From Streptomyces sp. NBC_01275 (GTDB lineage: Bacteria > Actinomycetota > Actinomycetes > Streptomycetales > Streptomycetaceae): DNA of 64,000 nucleotides. Positions 49,616-58,822 of this stretch are shown one piece after another (position 1 is the stretch's first letter; the number at the start of each line of letters is the position of its first letter). Made by a program: the position numbers and the translations under genes. The DNA lies in NCBI RefSeq assembly GCF_026340655.1, contig NZ_JAPEOZ010000001.1:8928001-8992000 (forward strand), given 5' to 3'. Below the pieces are notes generated by a model. The model worked only from the letters and a program-made list of their open reading frames with translations. It had not been told where the DNA came from and searched no databases.

Positions 49616-49892
49616 CCGTGCCCGCAGCCGCTGGATAGCCGGTGAGCTAACCGACCATGATCGTTCTCACCGATACTGGCTGTTTCGTTGGCCCCCAAGG
49701 CCGGCCTACCGCGGAGGCAATGTCCGGGATATCGGCCTGGCATTCGAGATGACGAATACAAGATGGGGGATGCGGTTGTATCGGCTGTTCGGTTGACGAG
49801 TGGCAGGGTCGCGCTGCTCTTCTGGGCCTGGTCGAAGGAGACCAGGCCCAGATCCCAGGCCCAGATCCCTGGCCCTTAGGTCGGATGGGGTC
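49616..49892. other. Gap between the recombinase and the glycosidase locus
   Basis: No gene is supported. It holds the hairpin at 49821-49852 and, beside it, a short direct repeat CCCAGATCCC. This is the likely downstream border of the recombinase element. Confidence 0.6.
49821..49852 (-). terminator. Hairpin terminator of the glycosidase operon
   Basis: A 13-bp perfect stem (TCTGGGCCTGGTC with complement) and loop GAAGGA, 41 bases beyond the glycosidase stop in its own direction. Confidence 0.85.
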
Positions 49893-51698
49893 CTACTGGA
49901 CGAGCTCCCAGTCCTGTGAGCCGTCCGTGAGCGCGGTCTGCAGGGTCAGCTGTGCCCCGGCGGTCGCGCCGGTCAGGTACAGGCTGGTGTTCTTGACGGA
50001 CTGGAGCTTGTAGAAGCCGTCGCTGGTCTTGACGAGGTTCCAGCTGCCGGTGGCGCTGTTGTCGACCCACTGGCCGATCTTCTGGCCGGCCGTCGCGTTG
50101 CCCGTCCAGATCGCCGCCGCGCGTCCGCCCGACTTGTTGAGCAGGCTCACGCCGCCGTTCGGCTCGCTCGTCACGTGCCAGTACTGGGTGTCCGCGTTCG
50201 CCGCCGACCCGGGGGCCTCGAGCCGGACGTCGGGCACGTCCGCGTTGCCGATGTTGGCGTCGTTGGTCTTGTTCCCGGTGCCGATCACCTGGTCGGTCTT
50301 GCGGTTGACCAGCTGGTAGTAGGCGCCGTCGGTGTGGCCGAGGTCGACCTCGGCGAACTTGAGCGTCGATGTGCCCTGGTTGTTGAGGATCGAGATGCGG
50401 CCGGTGGCCGCGACGTACTGCAGGTTGCGGCTGTATCCGGCGGCCGAGGTCGTCTGGTACTCCTTCCACGTGCCGTCGCTGCGTCCGCTGTCGTTGACCC
50501 AGACGTTGCCGCTGCCGGCCGCGTTGTAGACCAGGCGCCCGCCGGGAAGCCTGATGAGGACCGGGCTGCCGTTCGTGGTGAGGGCGTGGGAGCCGGTGTC
50601 GAGCGGCAGTGAGGTGACGCCCGTGCCCGTGGCGGAGCCGAGGTAGAACTTCAGCGGGTCGTCGGCGAGCACGTATCGGGTGTTGGCTCCGCCGCCCCAG
50701 TACTCGAAGGTCAGCAGCCACTTGCCGTCCGTCGTGCGGACGACGTTCGCCATGCCCGGCCGTCCGCCGCCGATCTCCGTCTTGCCGCCGCCCATGGTCT
50801 GGGTCAGTCCCGCGACGTCCACGACGGGGGCGCTCCACGCGGCACTGGTGCCGTCCCAGGTCTTGTGGGCGAGGATCTGGCCCTGCGAGTCCGTGGCGGT
50901 GTCGTTGGCGGGGTCCAGGGTGGGGACGCCGGTGGTCGCGTTGAAGCCGGTGTAGTCGTTCTCGTCGGAGTAGTAGCAGACGAGCTTGCCCTTGTAGACC
51001 ATCAGGTACGGCTCCCAGATGGGGTCCACCTGGTGGTTCGTGTTCGCGGCCGCGATGTTCTGGCCGACCGCGCCCGCGCTGCCGCCCTGCCAGCCGCCGG
51101 TCGCGACGACGTTCTCGACCTTCCAGGTCGCGCCGTCGTCGGTGCTGGAGTACAGGGCGATCGCGAGGTCCTTGCGGTCGCCGTCGTTGGACGGCGTCCA
51201 GTTCGGGTCGGCCGCCTTGTGCTCCTTGTAGTAGTAGTCGTCGCCCGACACGACGCTCGCGAGGAGCAGCGTGCCCTGCTTCAGGTTCCCGACGTCCTGC
51301 GGGAGGACGTAGAGGTAGGGGTTGGTCCAGTTGCTGGTGTACTTCGCGTACTGGGGGTCGCTGGAGAGATACGCCGGAGCCTTGACCTCCGACAGGGACT
51401 GCCAGGTCGTTCCGTGGTCGTCGCTCTTGTAGACGGGGAGGGTCTGCTTGTCGGCGCTGCCGGTCGCCGTCACGACCGTGGACTTCTCGAAGGACGCGAC
51501 CAGGCGTCCGCTGGGCAGCTCCGCCGACTTCGGGTAGATCGCGCAGTTGCCCCGCCCCTTCAGGCACGGCTCGCCGCCGAGCTGGTAGAGGGTTCCGCCC
51601 GTCGGGTCGTATGCCTGCGCACTGACCATGGGTATCGCGAGGATCGCGGATGTCGCCGCGAAGGTGGTGAGGGCTCGTCCAAGCCTTCTTCTGTGCAT
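49893..51698 (-). CDS. Secreted sialidase-fold glycoside hydrolase with C-terminal ricin-type lectin (CBM13)
   Basis: A 601-residue secreted enzyme: Sec signal MHRRRLGRALTTFAATSAIL with cleavage near SAQA-YD. The catalytic part (about 30-450) is a six-bladed propeller with Asp-box-like BNR repeats (SDDHGTTWQS, STDDGATWK) and the GGGKTEIGGGRPGMANVV and FEYWGGGANTRY strands, resembling GH93-type exo-arabinanases or sialidase-fold enzymes rather than true sialidases. Residues about 455-601 are a ricin B trefoil (YYQLVNRKTDQVIGTGNK, SLLNKSGGRAAAIWTGNA, KLQSVKNTSLYLTG) that binds plant polysaccharide. Last gene of a sugar-uptake locus; arabinan or arabinogalactan is the best substrate guess. Confidence 0.85.
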   Translation of the reverse strand: MHRRRLGRALTTFAATSAILAIPMVSAQAYDPTGGTLYQLGGEPCLKGRGNCAIYPKSAELPSGRLVASFEKSTVVTATGSADKQTLPVYKSDDHGTTWQSLSEVKAPAYLSSDPQYAKYTSNWTNPYLYVLPQDVGNLKQGTLLLASVVSGDDYYYKEHKAADPNWTPSNDGDRKDLAIALYSSTDDGATWKVENVVATGGWQGGSAGAVGQNIAAANTNHQVDPIWEPYLMVYKGKLVCYYSDENDYTGFNATTGVPTLDPANDTATDSQGQILAHKTWDGTSAAWSAPVVDVAGLTQTMGGGKTEIGGGRPGMANVVRTTDGKWLLTFEYWGGGANTRYVLADDPLKFYLGSATGTGVTSLPLDTGSHALTTNGSPVLIRLPGGRLVYNAAGSGNVWVNDSGRSDGTWKEYQTTSAAGYSRNLQYVAATGRISILNNQGTSTLKFAEVDLGHTDGAYYQLVNRKTDQVIGTGNKTNDANIGNADVPDVRLEAPGSAANADTQYWHVTSEPNGGVSLLNKSGGRAAAIWTGNATAGQKIGQWVDNSATGSWNLVKTSDGFYKLQSVKNTSLYLTGATAGAQLTLQTALTDGSQDWELVQ

Positions 51699-51719
51699 GG
51701 CCCCTCCTCAGGGGATGGA

Positions 51720-53894
51720 TCAGGGTCGGTTGGCGGCTGCTTCGGGGGCCGGCGCGCTGTCGGCGTCGGTGGCGACGAGAACGCGCACGTCCCACCGGCC
51801 GAGGTCCAGCGCCGTGCCCGCGGGGACGGACGCGCTGTCCAGGGCGTCGGAGAGGTCCACCGGGGCGGGGACGCTCTTCGGCTCCCAGCTCCAGTTGTGG
51901 ACGATGTGGACCCGGCGGCCGTCGGGCGACGTGCCGGTCGTGGCGGTGACGGATTCCGGGAGGTCCCGCCACTCGTTGCGGGAGGCCGGCGCCATCCAGG
52001 CGGCCAGTGCCCGGGCGAGGCCGCGGCCCGGGACGGTGCCGACGGTGGTGACGCGGCCGGCACCGTGGCGGCGGGTGGTGACGGCGGGCCAGCGGCCGAA
52101 GTGGGGGTGGTCGTAGGCGGCGAGCACGTCGGCGTCGTCGACGGTCAGGCCGTCGGCCCACTGGGTCGCCGTCGCGTTCTCGGGAAGCGTCAGCGGGCTG
52201 TCGGGCGCGGCGCGGAGGTGGACGTCCTGGAGGAGGTTGCTGAACTCGTCGTAGCTGACGCCCGCGGCCTCGGTGAGACGCCCGGGGGCCCGCTCGGCGC
52301 GAGCGCGGGCCTCGTGGTCGGCGTAGCCGGTGCGCGGGCCGAGGACCAGGTGGCCGCCGGCCTCGGCGTAGGCCGCGAACCAGTCGAGCGTCGAGTCGGC
52401 GGCGATGTACAGCCCCGGGACGACGAGGACGGGGTGACGGCGGGCGGCCTCCTGCGGGGTCAGGCCCTCCCGTTCGCCGCGGGGGTCGTGCAGCTGGCGG
52501 GCGTGGACGATGCGGACCTGGCGGCCGGCGTCGAACGCGCCACGGTAGAAGGGGTCGAAGATGCGGTGGTAGGCCTCCGGGTCGGGCTCGCCGTCAGGGG
52601 TCGAGAGCGGCGGGTACTTCTTCATGAGCCACTTGCTCGGCGTCGAGTAGACCATCGTGATGTCGGCGTCCGGCTCGAGCCCGGCCACCAGCGGGCCGGC
52701 GGCCTCGAACTCCGCGCCCAAGCGGGCGAGTTCGGCGTAGGTGCGACCAGGCTGTCCGGTGTGGGGCAGGATGCCGCCCCAGTAGGTCTCCGCACCGAAG
52801 TGCAGGGTGTGCCAGTGCCAGTACTCGATCATGCGGGCCCCACGGCCGACGAGCGCCCAGGCGGCCTGGCGCCACTGTCCGTCGTAGGCGGGGCGGTTGT
52901 CCCACGGCATGCCGATGGAGCCGGCGTTGGTCTCGGTGACGAGGAACGGCTCCTGGCGGGAGGAGAACATCCAGTCGGCGGTCTGGTACAGCGCCCACAC
53001 GCCGGTGGTCTGCCACTTCTGCTCGTGGTCGTCGGGCGTGGGGTCGGGCAGCAGCAGATCGTCCTGCATGCCGTAGTACGCGTTGCCCGTGGCGATGTCG
53101 AGCCGGTCGGTCAGTTCGTCGTCCTCCACCGCCGGCCGCTTGTAGGAGATGCAGGTGGTGACGAACTGCTCGGGGTGGGCGTACTCGCGGACGATGTCGG
53201 CCTGCCAGCCGATGAACTCGGTGCACTGGTCGGCCTGGAACGCCCGCCAGGCGACGTCGTACTGCGGCTGTGCGTTGCCGTCCGGAGTCCACAGGTCGGC
53301 CCAGGTGGAGAGGCGGTGGGACCAGTAGACCAGGCCCCATTCGCGGTTGAGGGTCTCGACGTCGCCGTACTTGGCGCGCAGGTGGTCGGTGAAGCGCTGG
53401 AAGACGCCGTGGTTGTGGAAGAGCTCCAGGCCCGGTTCGTTGTCGACCTGGAAGCCGATGACCGCCGGGTGGTCGGCGTACCGGGCGACGACCTTGCGGA
53501 TGACCCGCTCGGCGTGGAACCGGAACGCGGGGTGGGTGAAGTCGACCTCCTGCCGGGCGCCCCAGCCGATGCGCTCACCGGTGCGCCGCTCGCCGGTGAT
53601 CTCCGGGTACTGGCGGGCCAGCCACGGCGGGACGGCATAGGTCGGGGTGCCGAGGACGACGGAGATGCCGCGCTCGTGGGCGCCGTCCAGCACCGGCTGG
53701 AGCCAGTCGAGGTCGAACCGCCCGTTCTCCGGCTCCCAGGTCGACCACACCGACTCGCCGACCCGGATGACCGTGACATGGGCGTCGGCCATCAGGTCGA
53801 GGTCGGTCTTGAGGCGTTCGTCAGGCCGTTCGTAAGGCTGGTACTCGTGGTAATACGCGGCGCCGAACAGGACGCGGGCAGGCAGAGCCGCCAT
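51720..53894 (-). CDS. GH42 beta-galactosidase
   Basis: A 724-residue glycosidase of family 42. The acid/base Glu is in AVIGFQVDNEPGLELFHN and the nucleophile in PFLVTETNAGSIGMPW; the TIM-barrel start is FGAAYYHEYQPYERPDERLKTDL. A GH42-type trimerisation domain (LTPQEAARRHPVLVVPGLYI) and C-terminal beta domain follow. No signal peptide, so it acts on imported galacto-oligosaccharides. GGAGG precedes ATG 53894. Lies 21 bases upstream of the secreted glycosidase and downstream of the permeases. Confidence 0.95.
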   Translation of the reverse strand: MAALPARVLFGAAYYHEYQPYERPDERLKTDLDLMADAHVTVIRVGESVWSTWEPENGRFDLDWLQPVLDGAHERGISVVLGTPTYAVPPWLARQYPEITGERRTGERIGWGARQEVDFTHPAFRFHAERVIRKVVARYADHPAVIGFQVDNEPGLELFHNHGVFQRFTDHLRAKYGDVETLNREWGLVYWSHRLSTWADLWTPDGNAQPQYDVAWRAFQADQCTEFIGWQADIVREYAHPEQFVTTCISYKRPAVEDDELTDRLDIATGNAYYGMQDDLLLPDPTPDDHEQKWQTTGVWALYQTADWMFSSRQEPFLVTETNAGSIGMPWDNRPAYDGQWRQAAWALVGRGARMIEYWHWHTLHFGAETYWGGILPHTGQPGRTYAELARLGAEFEAAGPLVAGLEPDADITMVYSTPSKWLMKKYPPLSTPDGEPDPEAYHRIFDPFYRGAFDAGRQVRIVHARQLHDPRGEREGLTPQEAARRHPVLVVPGLYIAADSTLDWFAAYAEAGGHLVLGPRTGYADHEARARAERAPGRLTEAAGVSYDEFSNLLQDVHLRAAPDSPLTLPENATATQWADGLTVDDADVLAAYDHPHFGRWPAVTTRRHGAGRVTTVGTVPGRGLARALAAWMAPASRNEWRDLPESVTATTGTSPDGRRVHIVHNWSWEPKSVPAPVDLSDALDSASVPAGTALDLGRWDVRVLVATDADSAPAPEAAANRP

Positions 53895-53941
53895 GAGGGG
53901 AACCTCCGAAGAGACAGGGAGTGGTACGAGGGCTGCGTGCC

Positions 53942-54871
53942 CTACTGCTTGACGCCGCCGGCGGCGAGGCCGCTCTGCCAGTAGCGCTGCAGCAGGAGGA
54001 AGGCCACGACCAGGGGAAGGATCGAGACAAGAGAGCCGGTGACGACGAGCGCGAGCATGTCGCTGCTGGCGCCGGCTCCGCCGTTCTGTGCCTGCGCGGC
54101 CCAGGAGGAGAGGCCGACCGTCACGGGGTACAGATCGGGGTCGTTGAGCATGATCAGCGGCAGGAAGTAGTTGTTCCAGGTCGCCACCAGGGTGAACAGC
54201 AGGACCGTCACCAGGCCCGGCGCGAGCAGCCGCAGCACGATCCGGAAGAAGATCCTGGCCTCGCCCGCCCCGTCGATGCGGGCGGCCTCAAGAATGCTGT
54301 CCGGGACGGCGTCCTCGGCGTAGACGCGCATGAGGTAGAGGCCGAAGGGGTTGACGAGGGAGGGCAGGATGACCGCCCAAGGGGTGTTGACCAGGCCGGC
54401 CTTCGCGAAGAGCAGGTAGGTCGGGATCGCCAGGGCGGTGGCCGGGACCATGACGGCGCCGAGCACCAGGTTGAAGCCGAACCGGTCGCCGCGGAAGCGG
54501 AACTTCGCGAAGCCGTACCCGCCGGCGGCCGCGAGCAGAGCGGCACCGACCGCGCTGACTCCGGCGTACACGACCGTGTTGAGCAGCCAGTGCACGAAGA
54601 CCCCGTCGTCCTGGGCGAAGGTCTCCTTGACGTTCGTCAGCAGCTGCGGGGCGTGCGAGAACCACAGGCCGAAGCTGTTGAAGAGGTCCTGGGTGCTCTT
54701 GGTCGAGGCGACCAGCAGCCAGAACAGGGGCAGCAGGAAGTACGCCAGGACGGCCAGCATGGCGATGGTCAGCGGGGTGCTGCGGCGGTGGGCGGCGGAC
54801 CGTCGCCGAGCCGCTGTGGCGGGAGGCGGATCCGTCACGGCGGCCTTCGCTGTCGGGAGCGTGGTCGTCAC
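53942..54871 (-). CDS. ABC sugar permease 2 (CUT1, MalG/LacG type)
   Basis: A 309-residue inner-membrane permease with six helices. The EAA loop reads ILEAARIDGAGEARIFFRIVLRLLAPGL, diagnostic for CUT1 sugar permeases. GTG at 54871 overlaps the previous stop by four bases (GTGA), with CGGAGG ahead. The N-terminus is Thr/Pro/Arg-rich, cytoplasmic. Works with permease 1 and the binding protein at 55886. Confidence 0.95.
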   Translation of the reverse strand: MTTTLPTAKAAVTDPPPATAARRRSAAHRRSTPLTIAMLAVLAYFLLPLFWLLVASTKSTQDLFNSFGLWFSHAPQLLTNVKETFAQDDGVFVHWLLNTVVYAGVSAVGAALLAAAGGYGFAKFRFRGDRFGFNLVLGAVMVPATALAIPTYLLFAKAGLVNTPWAVILPSLVNPFGLYLMRVYAEDAVPDSILEAARIDGAGEARIFFRIVLRLLAPGLVTVLLFTLVATWNNYFLPLIMLNDPDLYPVTVGLSSWAAQAQNGGAGASSDMLALVVTGSLVSILPLVVAFLLLQRYWQSGLAAGGVKQ

Positions 54872-55812
54872 GGTGTCCTCCGGCGGTTCGCGGTGAGCAG
54901 GACGGCATAGGAGACGAACACGATGACGAGGCCGAGGAGGAAGGACACCGTGGCCGCGTAGTTGAGCTGCTGGCCGGTGAAGGCGAGCGTGTAGGAGTAG
55001 AGGTTGGCGGTGTAGGAGCTGCTGATCACGTCCGGGGCGATGCTCATCAACAGCTTCGGCTCGTTGAACAGCTGGAAGCTGCCGATCACCGAGAACAGCA
55101 GGGTGAGCATCAGCGCCGGCCGGAGCGCGGGGAGCTTGATGGACCAGGCGACGCGCCAGGCGCCGGCCCCGTCCATGGAGGCCGCCTCGTACAGCTCCTC
55201 GGGGATGGTGCGCAGCGCGGCGTACAGGATGATCATGTTGTAGCCGACGAACTCCCAGGTCACGATGTTCGCCAGGCTGCCGAGCATCCAGCCGTCGCTG
55301 AGGAAGTGGGGGACCGGTAGGTCCAGTTTCCTGCTGAGCTGGGCGAACGGGCCGAAGTCGGGGCCGTACAGGTAGCCCCACATGAGCGCGGCGACCACGC
55401 TGGGCACGGCGTACGGGACGAAGATGCCCAGCCGGATCACCCGGGCGAGCCGCAGGAGGCCGCTGTCGAGCGCGAGTGCGAACGCCAGGGCCAGTACCAG
55501 CATCACGGGGACCTGGATCACGAAGAACAGGGCGACGCGTCCGATGCCGTGCAGGAACTGCGGATCGCCGAGGGCCTGGGCGTAGTTGTCGAGCCCGACG
55601 AACGCGGTGCCGCCGATGAGGCGTTCCTGGAAGAGGCTGAGGTAGGCGGCGTAGCCGAGCGGGGCGAGGAAGAGGAGAAGGAACAGCACCATGAACGGTG
55701 CGACGAACAGCGGTCCTGCCGCCCGGTGACGACGCGCGCCACCGAGCCGGAGACGTGTCGGCCCGTCTCGTCGCCTGCCTTTGGGGGAGGCCGCGGTCGT
55801 GGCAGTCATCAT
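54868..55812 (-). CDS. ABC sugar permease 1 (CUT1, MalF/LacF type)
   Basis: A 314-residue permease with six helices and the EAA loop ELYEAASMDGAGAWRVAWSIKLPALRP. The opening LFVAPFMVLFLLLFLAPLGYAAYLSLF is typical of LacF. ATG at 55812 or 55809 (MMTATT) follows AAAGG. Translationally coupled to permease 2. No ATPase is encoded in the locus; the shared MsiK ATPase of Streptomyces is the usual partner (family knowledge). Confidence 0.95.
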   Translation of the reverse strand: MMTATTAASPKGRRRDGPTRLRLGGARRHRAAGPLFVAPFMVLFLLLFLAPLGYAAYLSLFQERLIGGTAFVGLDNYAQALGDPQFLHGIGRVALFFVIQVPVMLVLALAFALALDSGLLRLARVIRLGIFVPYAVPSVVAALMWGYLYGPDFGPFAQLSRKLDLPVPHFLSDGWMLGSLANIVTWEFVGYNMIILYAALRTIPEELYEAASMDGAGAWRVAWSIKLPALRPALMLTLLFSVIGSFQLFNEPKLLMSIAPDVISSSYTANLYSYTLAFTGQQLNYAATVSFLLGLVIVFVSYAVLLTANRRRTP

Positions 55813-55885
55813 CGGGCCTTTCTGAGAGGGGACTGTGCCGGTGGGTGGGGGGCGGGTCCCGCGCCGCCGCACGGGACCCGGGCCG

Positions 55886-57301
55886 TCACGGCGTCTTGAC
55901 GGTGAAGCCCTGGTTCTTGGCGTACGAGGTGAGCCGCGACTGCCAGGCGCCGAGCGCGCGGACGGTGTCGGTCTTGTCGGCGAGGGACTTGCCGACGGTC
56001 TCGGTCCAGTCGGTCGCCGCCTGGTCGAGGAACGGGGGCCACTGGAAAGAGGAGTTGACGGTGGAGCTGATGTCGGCGAAGACCTGGTTGACCTTCTGGC
56101 CGCCGTAGAAGGCGGGCGCGTCCCCGGTGAACGTGGCGTCCGCGAGCAGGGCCTTGGTCGCCGGGAAGAAGAACTGCTCGGTCGCGAACATCTTCGCGCT
56201 GGCCGGGTCGCTGTTGAGGAACTGCGCGAACATCGCCGCCGCGATGGGGTTCTTGGTCGAGCGGATGACGGCGGTGGTCGAGCCGCCCCAGTTGCCCGAG
56301 CTCGGCTTCGACGCGTCCCACTGCGGGAGGGGGGCGGCTCGCCACTTGCCCGCGGTGGCCTTGGCGGAGCCGGAGAGGAAGGCCGGTCCCCAGGCCGCGG
56401 TGATCCAGGTGGCGTACTTGCCCTTGTTGAACCCGGCGTACCAGCCGTCGGTGAAGTCCGGGTCGGTGCTGACGACCCCTTCCTGCGCCAGGCCGCCCCA
56501 GTACGCGCCGAGCTTCCTGGAGACGGCGTCGTCGACGCCGATGGTGATGTCGCTCTTGCCGGACATCACGTACGGCTTGGCGCCCGCCTGCCACAGCAGG
56601 CCGTGCCAGGCGGCGACCTGGCTGGACGCGAGGTTGGTCAGGTAGACGTCGGGGTCGGCCTTGTGCAGCTTGCGGGCCGCGGCGGCGAACTCGTCCCAGG
56701 TCGTGGGGACCTGGATGCCGTGCTTGTCGAAGATGTCCTTGCGGTACAGCATGCCGAGCGGTCCGGTGTCCTGGGGGATGGCCCAGACCTCGCCGTTGCT
56801 GCCGCCGACCTGTTGCCACGTCCAGTCGACGAACTTGTCCTTGAGCGCGGAGGCGCCGTAAGGGCGCAGGTCGAGCAGGCTGTTGGTGATCGTGAAGGTG
56901 GGGATGGCCTGGTACTCGATCTGCACCATGTCCGGGGCGCCGCTGCCGGCCTTCAACGCCGTGCGCAGCTTGGTGTACTGGGGGGTGCCCTGGCCAGCGT
57001 TGACGACCTTGACCTTGACGGCCGGGTACTTCGCCTCGAAGAGCGCGACCTCCTTGTCGATGTTCGGGACCCAGGTCCAGAACGTCAGCTCGGTCGGCGT
57101 CTTCATCGCCTTGTCGATGTCGGCCTGGCTGACCTGCTTGGAGGATGCGGGCGACCCGCCGGAGTCGCTGCCGCCGCACGCGGCGAGGGTGACGCCGAGC
57201 GACACGGCGCCCGTCGTGGTGAGGAACAGCCGACGGCTCATCGAGGAGAGGGAGGGGGAGGAGGGGCGGCCGGACATCGGTGTGGACGTGTTTCTGAGCA
57301 T
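55886..57301 (-). CDS. ABC sugar-binding lipoprotein (CUT1)
   Basis: A 471-residue solute-binding protein. The signal is of Tat lipoprotein type: SMSRRLFLTTTGAVSLGVTLAACGG (twin Arg and lipobox). The mature domain has ELTFWTWVPNIDKEVALFE, NAGQGTPQYTKLRTALKAGSGAPDMVQIEY and WLYRKDIFD-like GMLYRKDIFDKHGIQVPTTWDEF, standard family motifs. ATG at 57301 follows GGGAG. First gene of the operon whose promoter lies in the gap 57302-57670. Confidence 0.93.
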   Translation of the reverse strand: MLRNTSTPMSGRPSSPSLSSMSRRLFLTTTGAVSLGVTLAACGGSDSGGSPASSKQVSQADIDKAMKTPTELTFWTWVPNIDKEVALFEAKYPAVKVKVVNAGQGTPQYTKLRTALKAGSGAPDMVQIEYQAIPTFTITNSLLDLRPYGASALKDKFVDWTWQQVGGSNGEVWAIPQDTGPLGMLYRKDIFDKHGIQVPTTWDEFAAAARKLHKADPDVYLTNLASSQVAAWHGLLWQAGAKPYVMSGKSDITIGVDDAVSRKLGAYWGGLAQEGVVSTDPDFTDGWYAGFNKGKYATWITAAWGPAFLSGSAKATAGKWRAAPLPQWDASKPSSGNWGGSTTAVIRSTKNPIAAAMFAQFLNSDPASAKMFATEQFFFPATKALLADATFTGDAPAFYGGQKVNQVFADISSTVNSSFQWPPFLDQAATDWTETVGKSLADKTDTVRALGAWQSRLTSYAKNQGFTVKTP

Positions 57302-57670
57302 GGTGAACTCCCGCCGGTGGCGAAGATGACGGCACGCCTGCAAGGGCGTGCGGAGGCGTGGTGGAGGAGAGGCGCGGACGCATCGACCGGGGCTCGAACG
57401 CCGACGGGTCGGGTGCGTGTCCTCATGGCCCCGGGCCGGCGAGCGTTCCGTGTGCGGAGGTGGCTGTCGCGGCCGAGGAAGAAGGGGGTGGAGCAGAGGC
57501 AGAGACAGTGTGGAAACGTGACTCCGGCGCCTGCTGGGTCTCAGGGGCGGCCCTGCGTCGATCGCATGGCAGGGGTGCCCGGAGGGGCGGCACGTGACCG
57601 GGACAAGTGGCTCGTCCCTGGGGTCACGCGCCGGCCTTCAGGTCTTGCTGTCCGGGCTGACGGGTGTTGT
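57302..57670. other. 369-base control region upstream of the sugar-uptake operon
   Basis: No gene is supported. It contains a 7-bp hairpin (GCACGCC at 57332, loop TGCAAG) in the leader of the binding-protein mRNA, and TGGAAACG at 57511-57518 followed by TGACTCC, a half-conserved LacI-type site. The LacI gene ends at 57671 and points into the same direction as the operon. Confidence 0.6.
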
Positions 57671-58822
57671 TCAGTGAGGGGAGGACGGGCCTCCGTTCGG
57701 GAGCGGCGGACGGGCCGGGCCCCCGAGGGAACGGGAGGCGGTACGCCGGCCATGAGCCGGGGTCGTCCGGCTCGGCGGTGGCGCGGTCGAGGCGCGGATG
57801 ACGAGGTCGACCGGTGGGTCGCTCGGCGGTAAAGCATCTGCGCCCGGGTTCTCGATGGCATGCACCAGACGCTTGAGTCCCTCCTGCGCCACGGTGTCGA
57901 ACGGCTGCCGCACCGTGGTGAGGGGAGGACTCACATAGGCGGCGACCGGAATGTCGTCGAAGCCGACCACGCTGACGTCCTCCGGCACCCGTCGTCCGGC
58001 CTCGGTCAGGGCGCGGATCAGGCCGATCGCCATGTCGTCGTTGGCGGCGAACACCGCGGTGACGTCACTGTCTTCGGCCAGTTCGCGTCCCGCTCGGTAT
58101 CCGGACGCGGCTGACCAGTCGCCCTCGACGGCCGGCGGTACGGCCCTGCCGTGGGCGGTCAGCGTCGCCCGCCATCCCCCGAGGCGGTCCCGGGCGGCGT
58201 ACCACCGCTGTGGACCGGCCAGGTGGTGGACCGTCGAATGGCCGAGGTCCAGCAGGTGCTCGGTGGCGGTGTGGGCCATCAGGTCGGCGCCGCCTCCGGC
58301 GGTCAGCACGATGGGTGCGGAGACAGGCGGTGGCGCGCCGAGGACGAGGACCGGAACGTCGATGCGGAGGGAAGTGTCTCCGTCGGCTCCTTCGATACCG
58401 TCCTCGTCGATCGGTTCGGAGATGACGATGCCGTCCACGCCCTGATCGAGGAGCGAGTCCACGGCACCGGCCACGCCCGCCGGGTCGCCTTCCATCGTGT
58501 TGACCACGCGCAGCGCGTAGCCCGTGTCCCGGACGACCCGCTCGACACCCATGAGCAGGGAGGTGGGGCCGTACAAGGCCGTGCCCAGTGTCACCACGCC
58601 GATGGAGCGGGTGCGACCGGAGGCCAGTGCCCGGGCGGCGTTGTTACGCCGGTAGCCGAGCTCTTCGGAGGCTTCGAGGACGCGTCGGCGGACCTCGGCG
58701 GAGACGTACTGCTCGTCGTTGAAGACTCTTGAAACCGTCTTCTGGGAGACCCCGGCCAGGCGGGCCACGTCCACGCTGCGCGGAGCCGAGGTGCTGCCGC
58801 TCCGTGCTGTCCCTCGCGTCAT
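57671..58822 (-). CDS. LacI-family repressor of the sugar locus
   Basis: A 383-residue LacI protein. HTH SVDVARLAGVSQKTVSRVFN, hinge YRRNNAARALASGRTRSIGVV, ligand domain with GPTSLLMGVERVVRDTGYALRV, VDGIVISEPIDEDG, HLAGPQRWYAARDRLGGWRATL and VFAANDDMAIGLIRAL, VVGFDDIPVAAYVSPPLTTVRQPF. Canonical family, likely controlling the adjoining operon and itself. Its Pro/Arg-rich tail (about 30 residues) is unusual. A 14-bp repeat array lies 60 bases ahead of its start. Confidence 0.93.
   Translation of the reverse strand: MTRGTARSGSTSAPRSVDVARLAGVSQKTVSRVFNDEQYVSAEVRRRVLEASEELGYRRNNAARALASGRTRSIGVVTLGTALYGPTSLLMGVERVVRDTGYALRVVNTMEGDPAGVAGAVDSLLDQGVDGIVISEPIDEDGIEGADGDTSLRIDVPVLVLGAPPPVSAPIVLTAGGGADLMAHTATEHLLDLGHSTVHHLAGPQRWYAARDRLGGWRATLTAHGRAVPPAVEGDWSAASGYRAGRELAEDSDVTAVFAANDDMAIGLIRALTEAGRRVPEDVSVVGFDDIPVAAYVSPPLTTVRQPFDTVAQEGLKRLVHAIENPGADALPPSDPPVDLVIRASTAPPPSRTTPAHGRRTASRSLGGPARPPLPNGGPSSPH

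Noticed and set aside
49616..49892. CRISPR or tRNA in the gaps of the window
   Set aside because: All tandem repeats found are gapless short units without spacers, and no tRNA cloverleaf was seen in any gap.
50865..53984. Long plus-strand open frame opposite the two glycosidases
   Set aside because: It is the antisense shadow of GH42 and the propeller enzyme and lacks any domain.
57511..57525. Firm LacI operator
   Set aside because: Only the half TGGAAACG fits a LacI-type consensus; the other half diverges, so it is noted in the gap entry but not called as a site.
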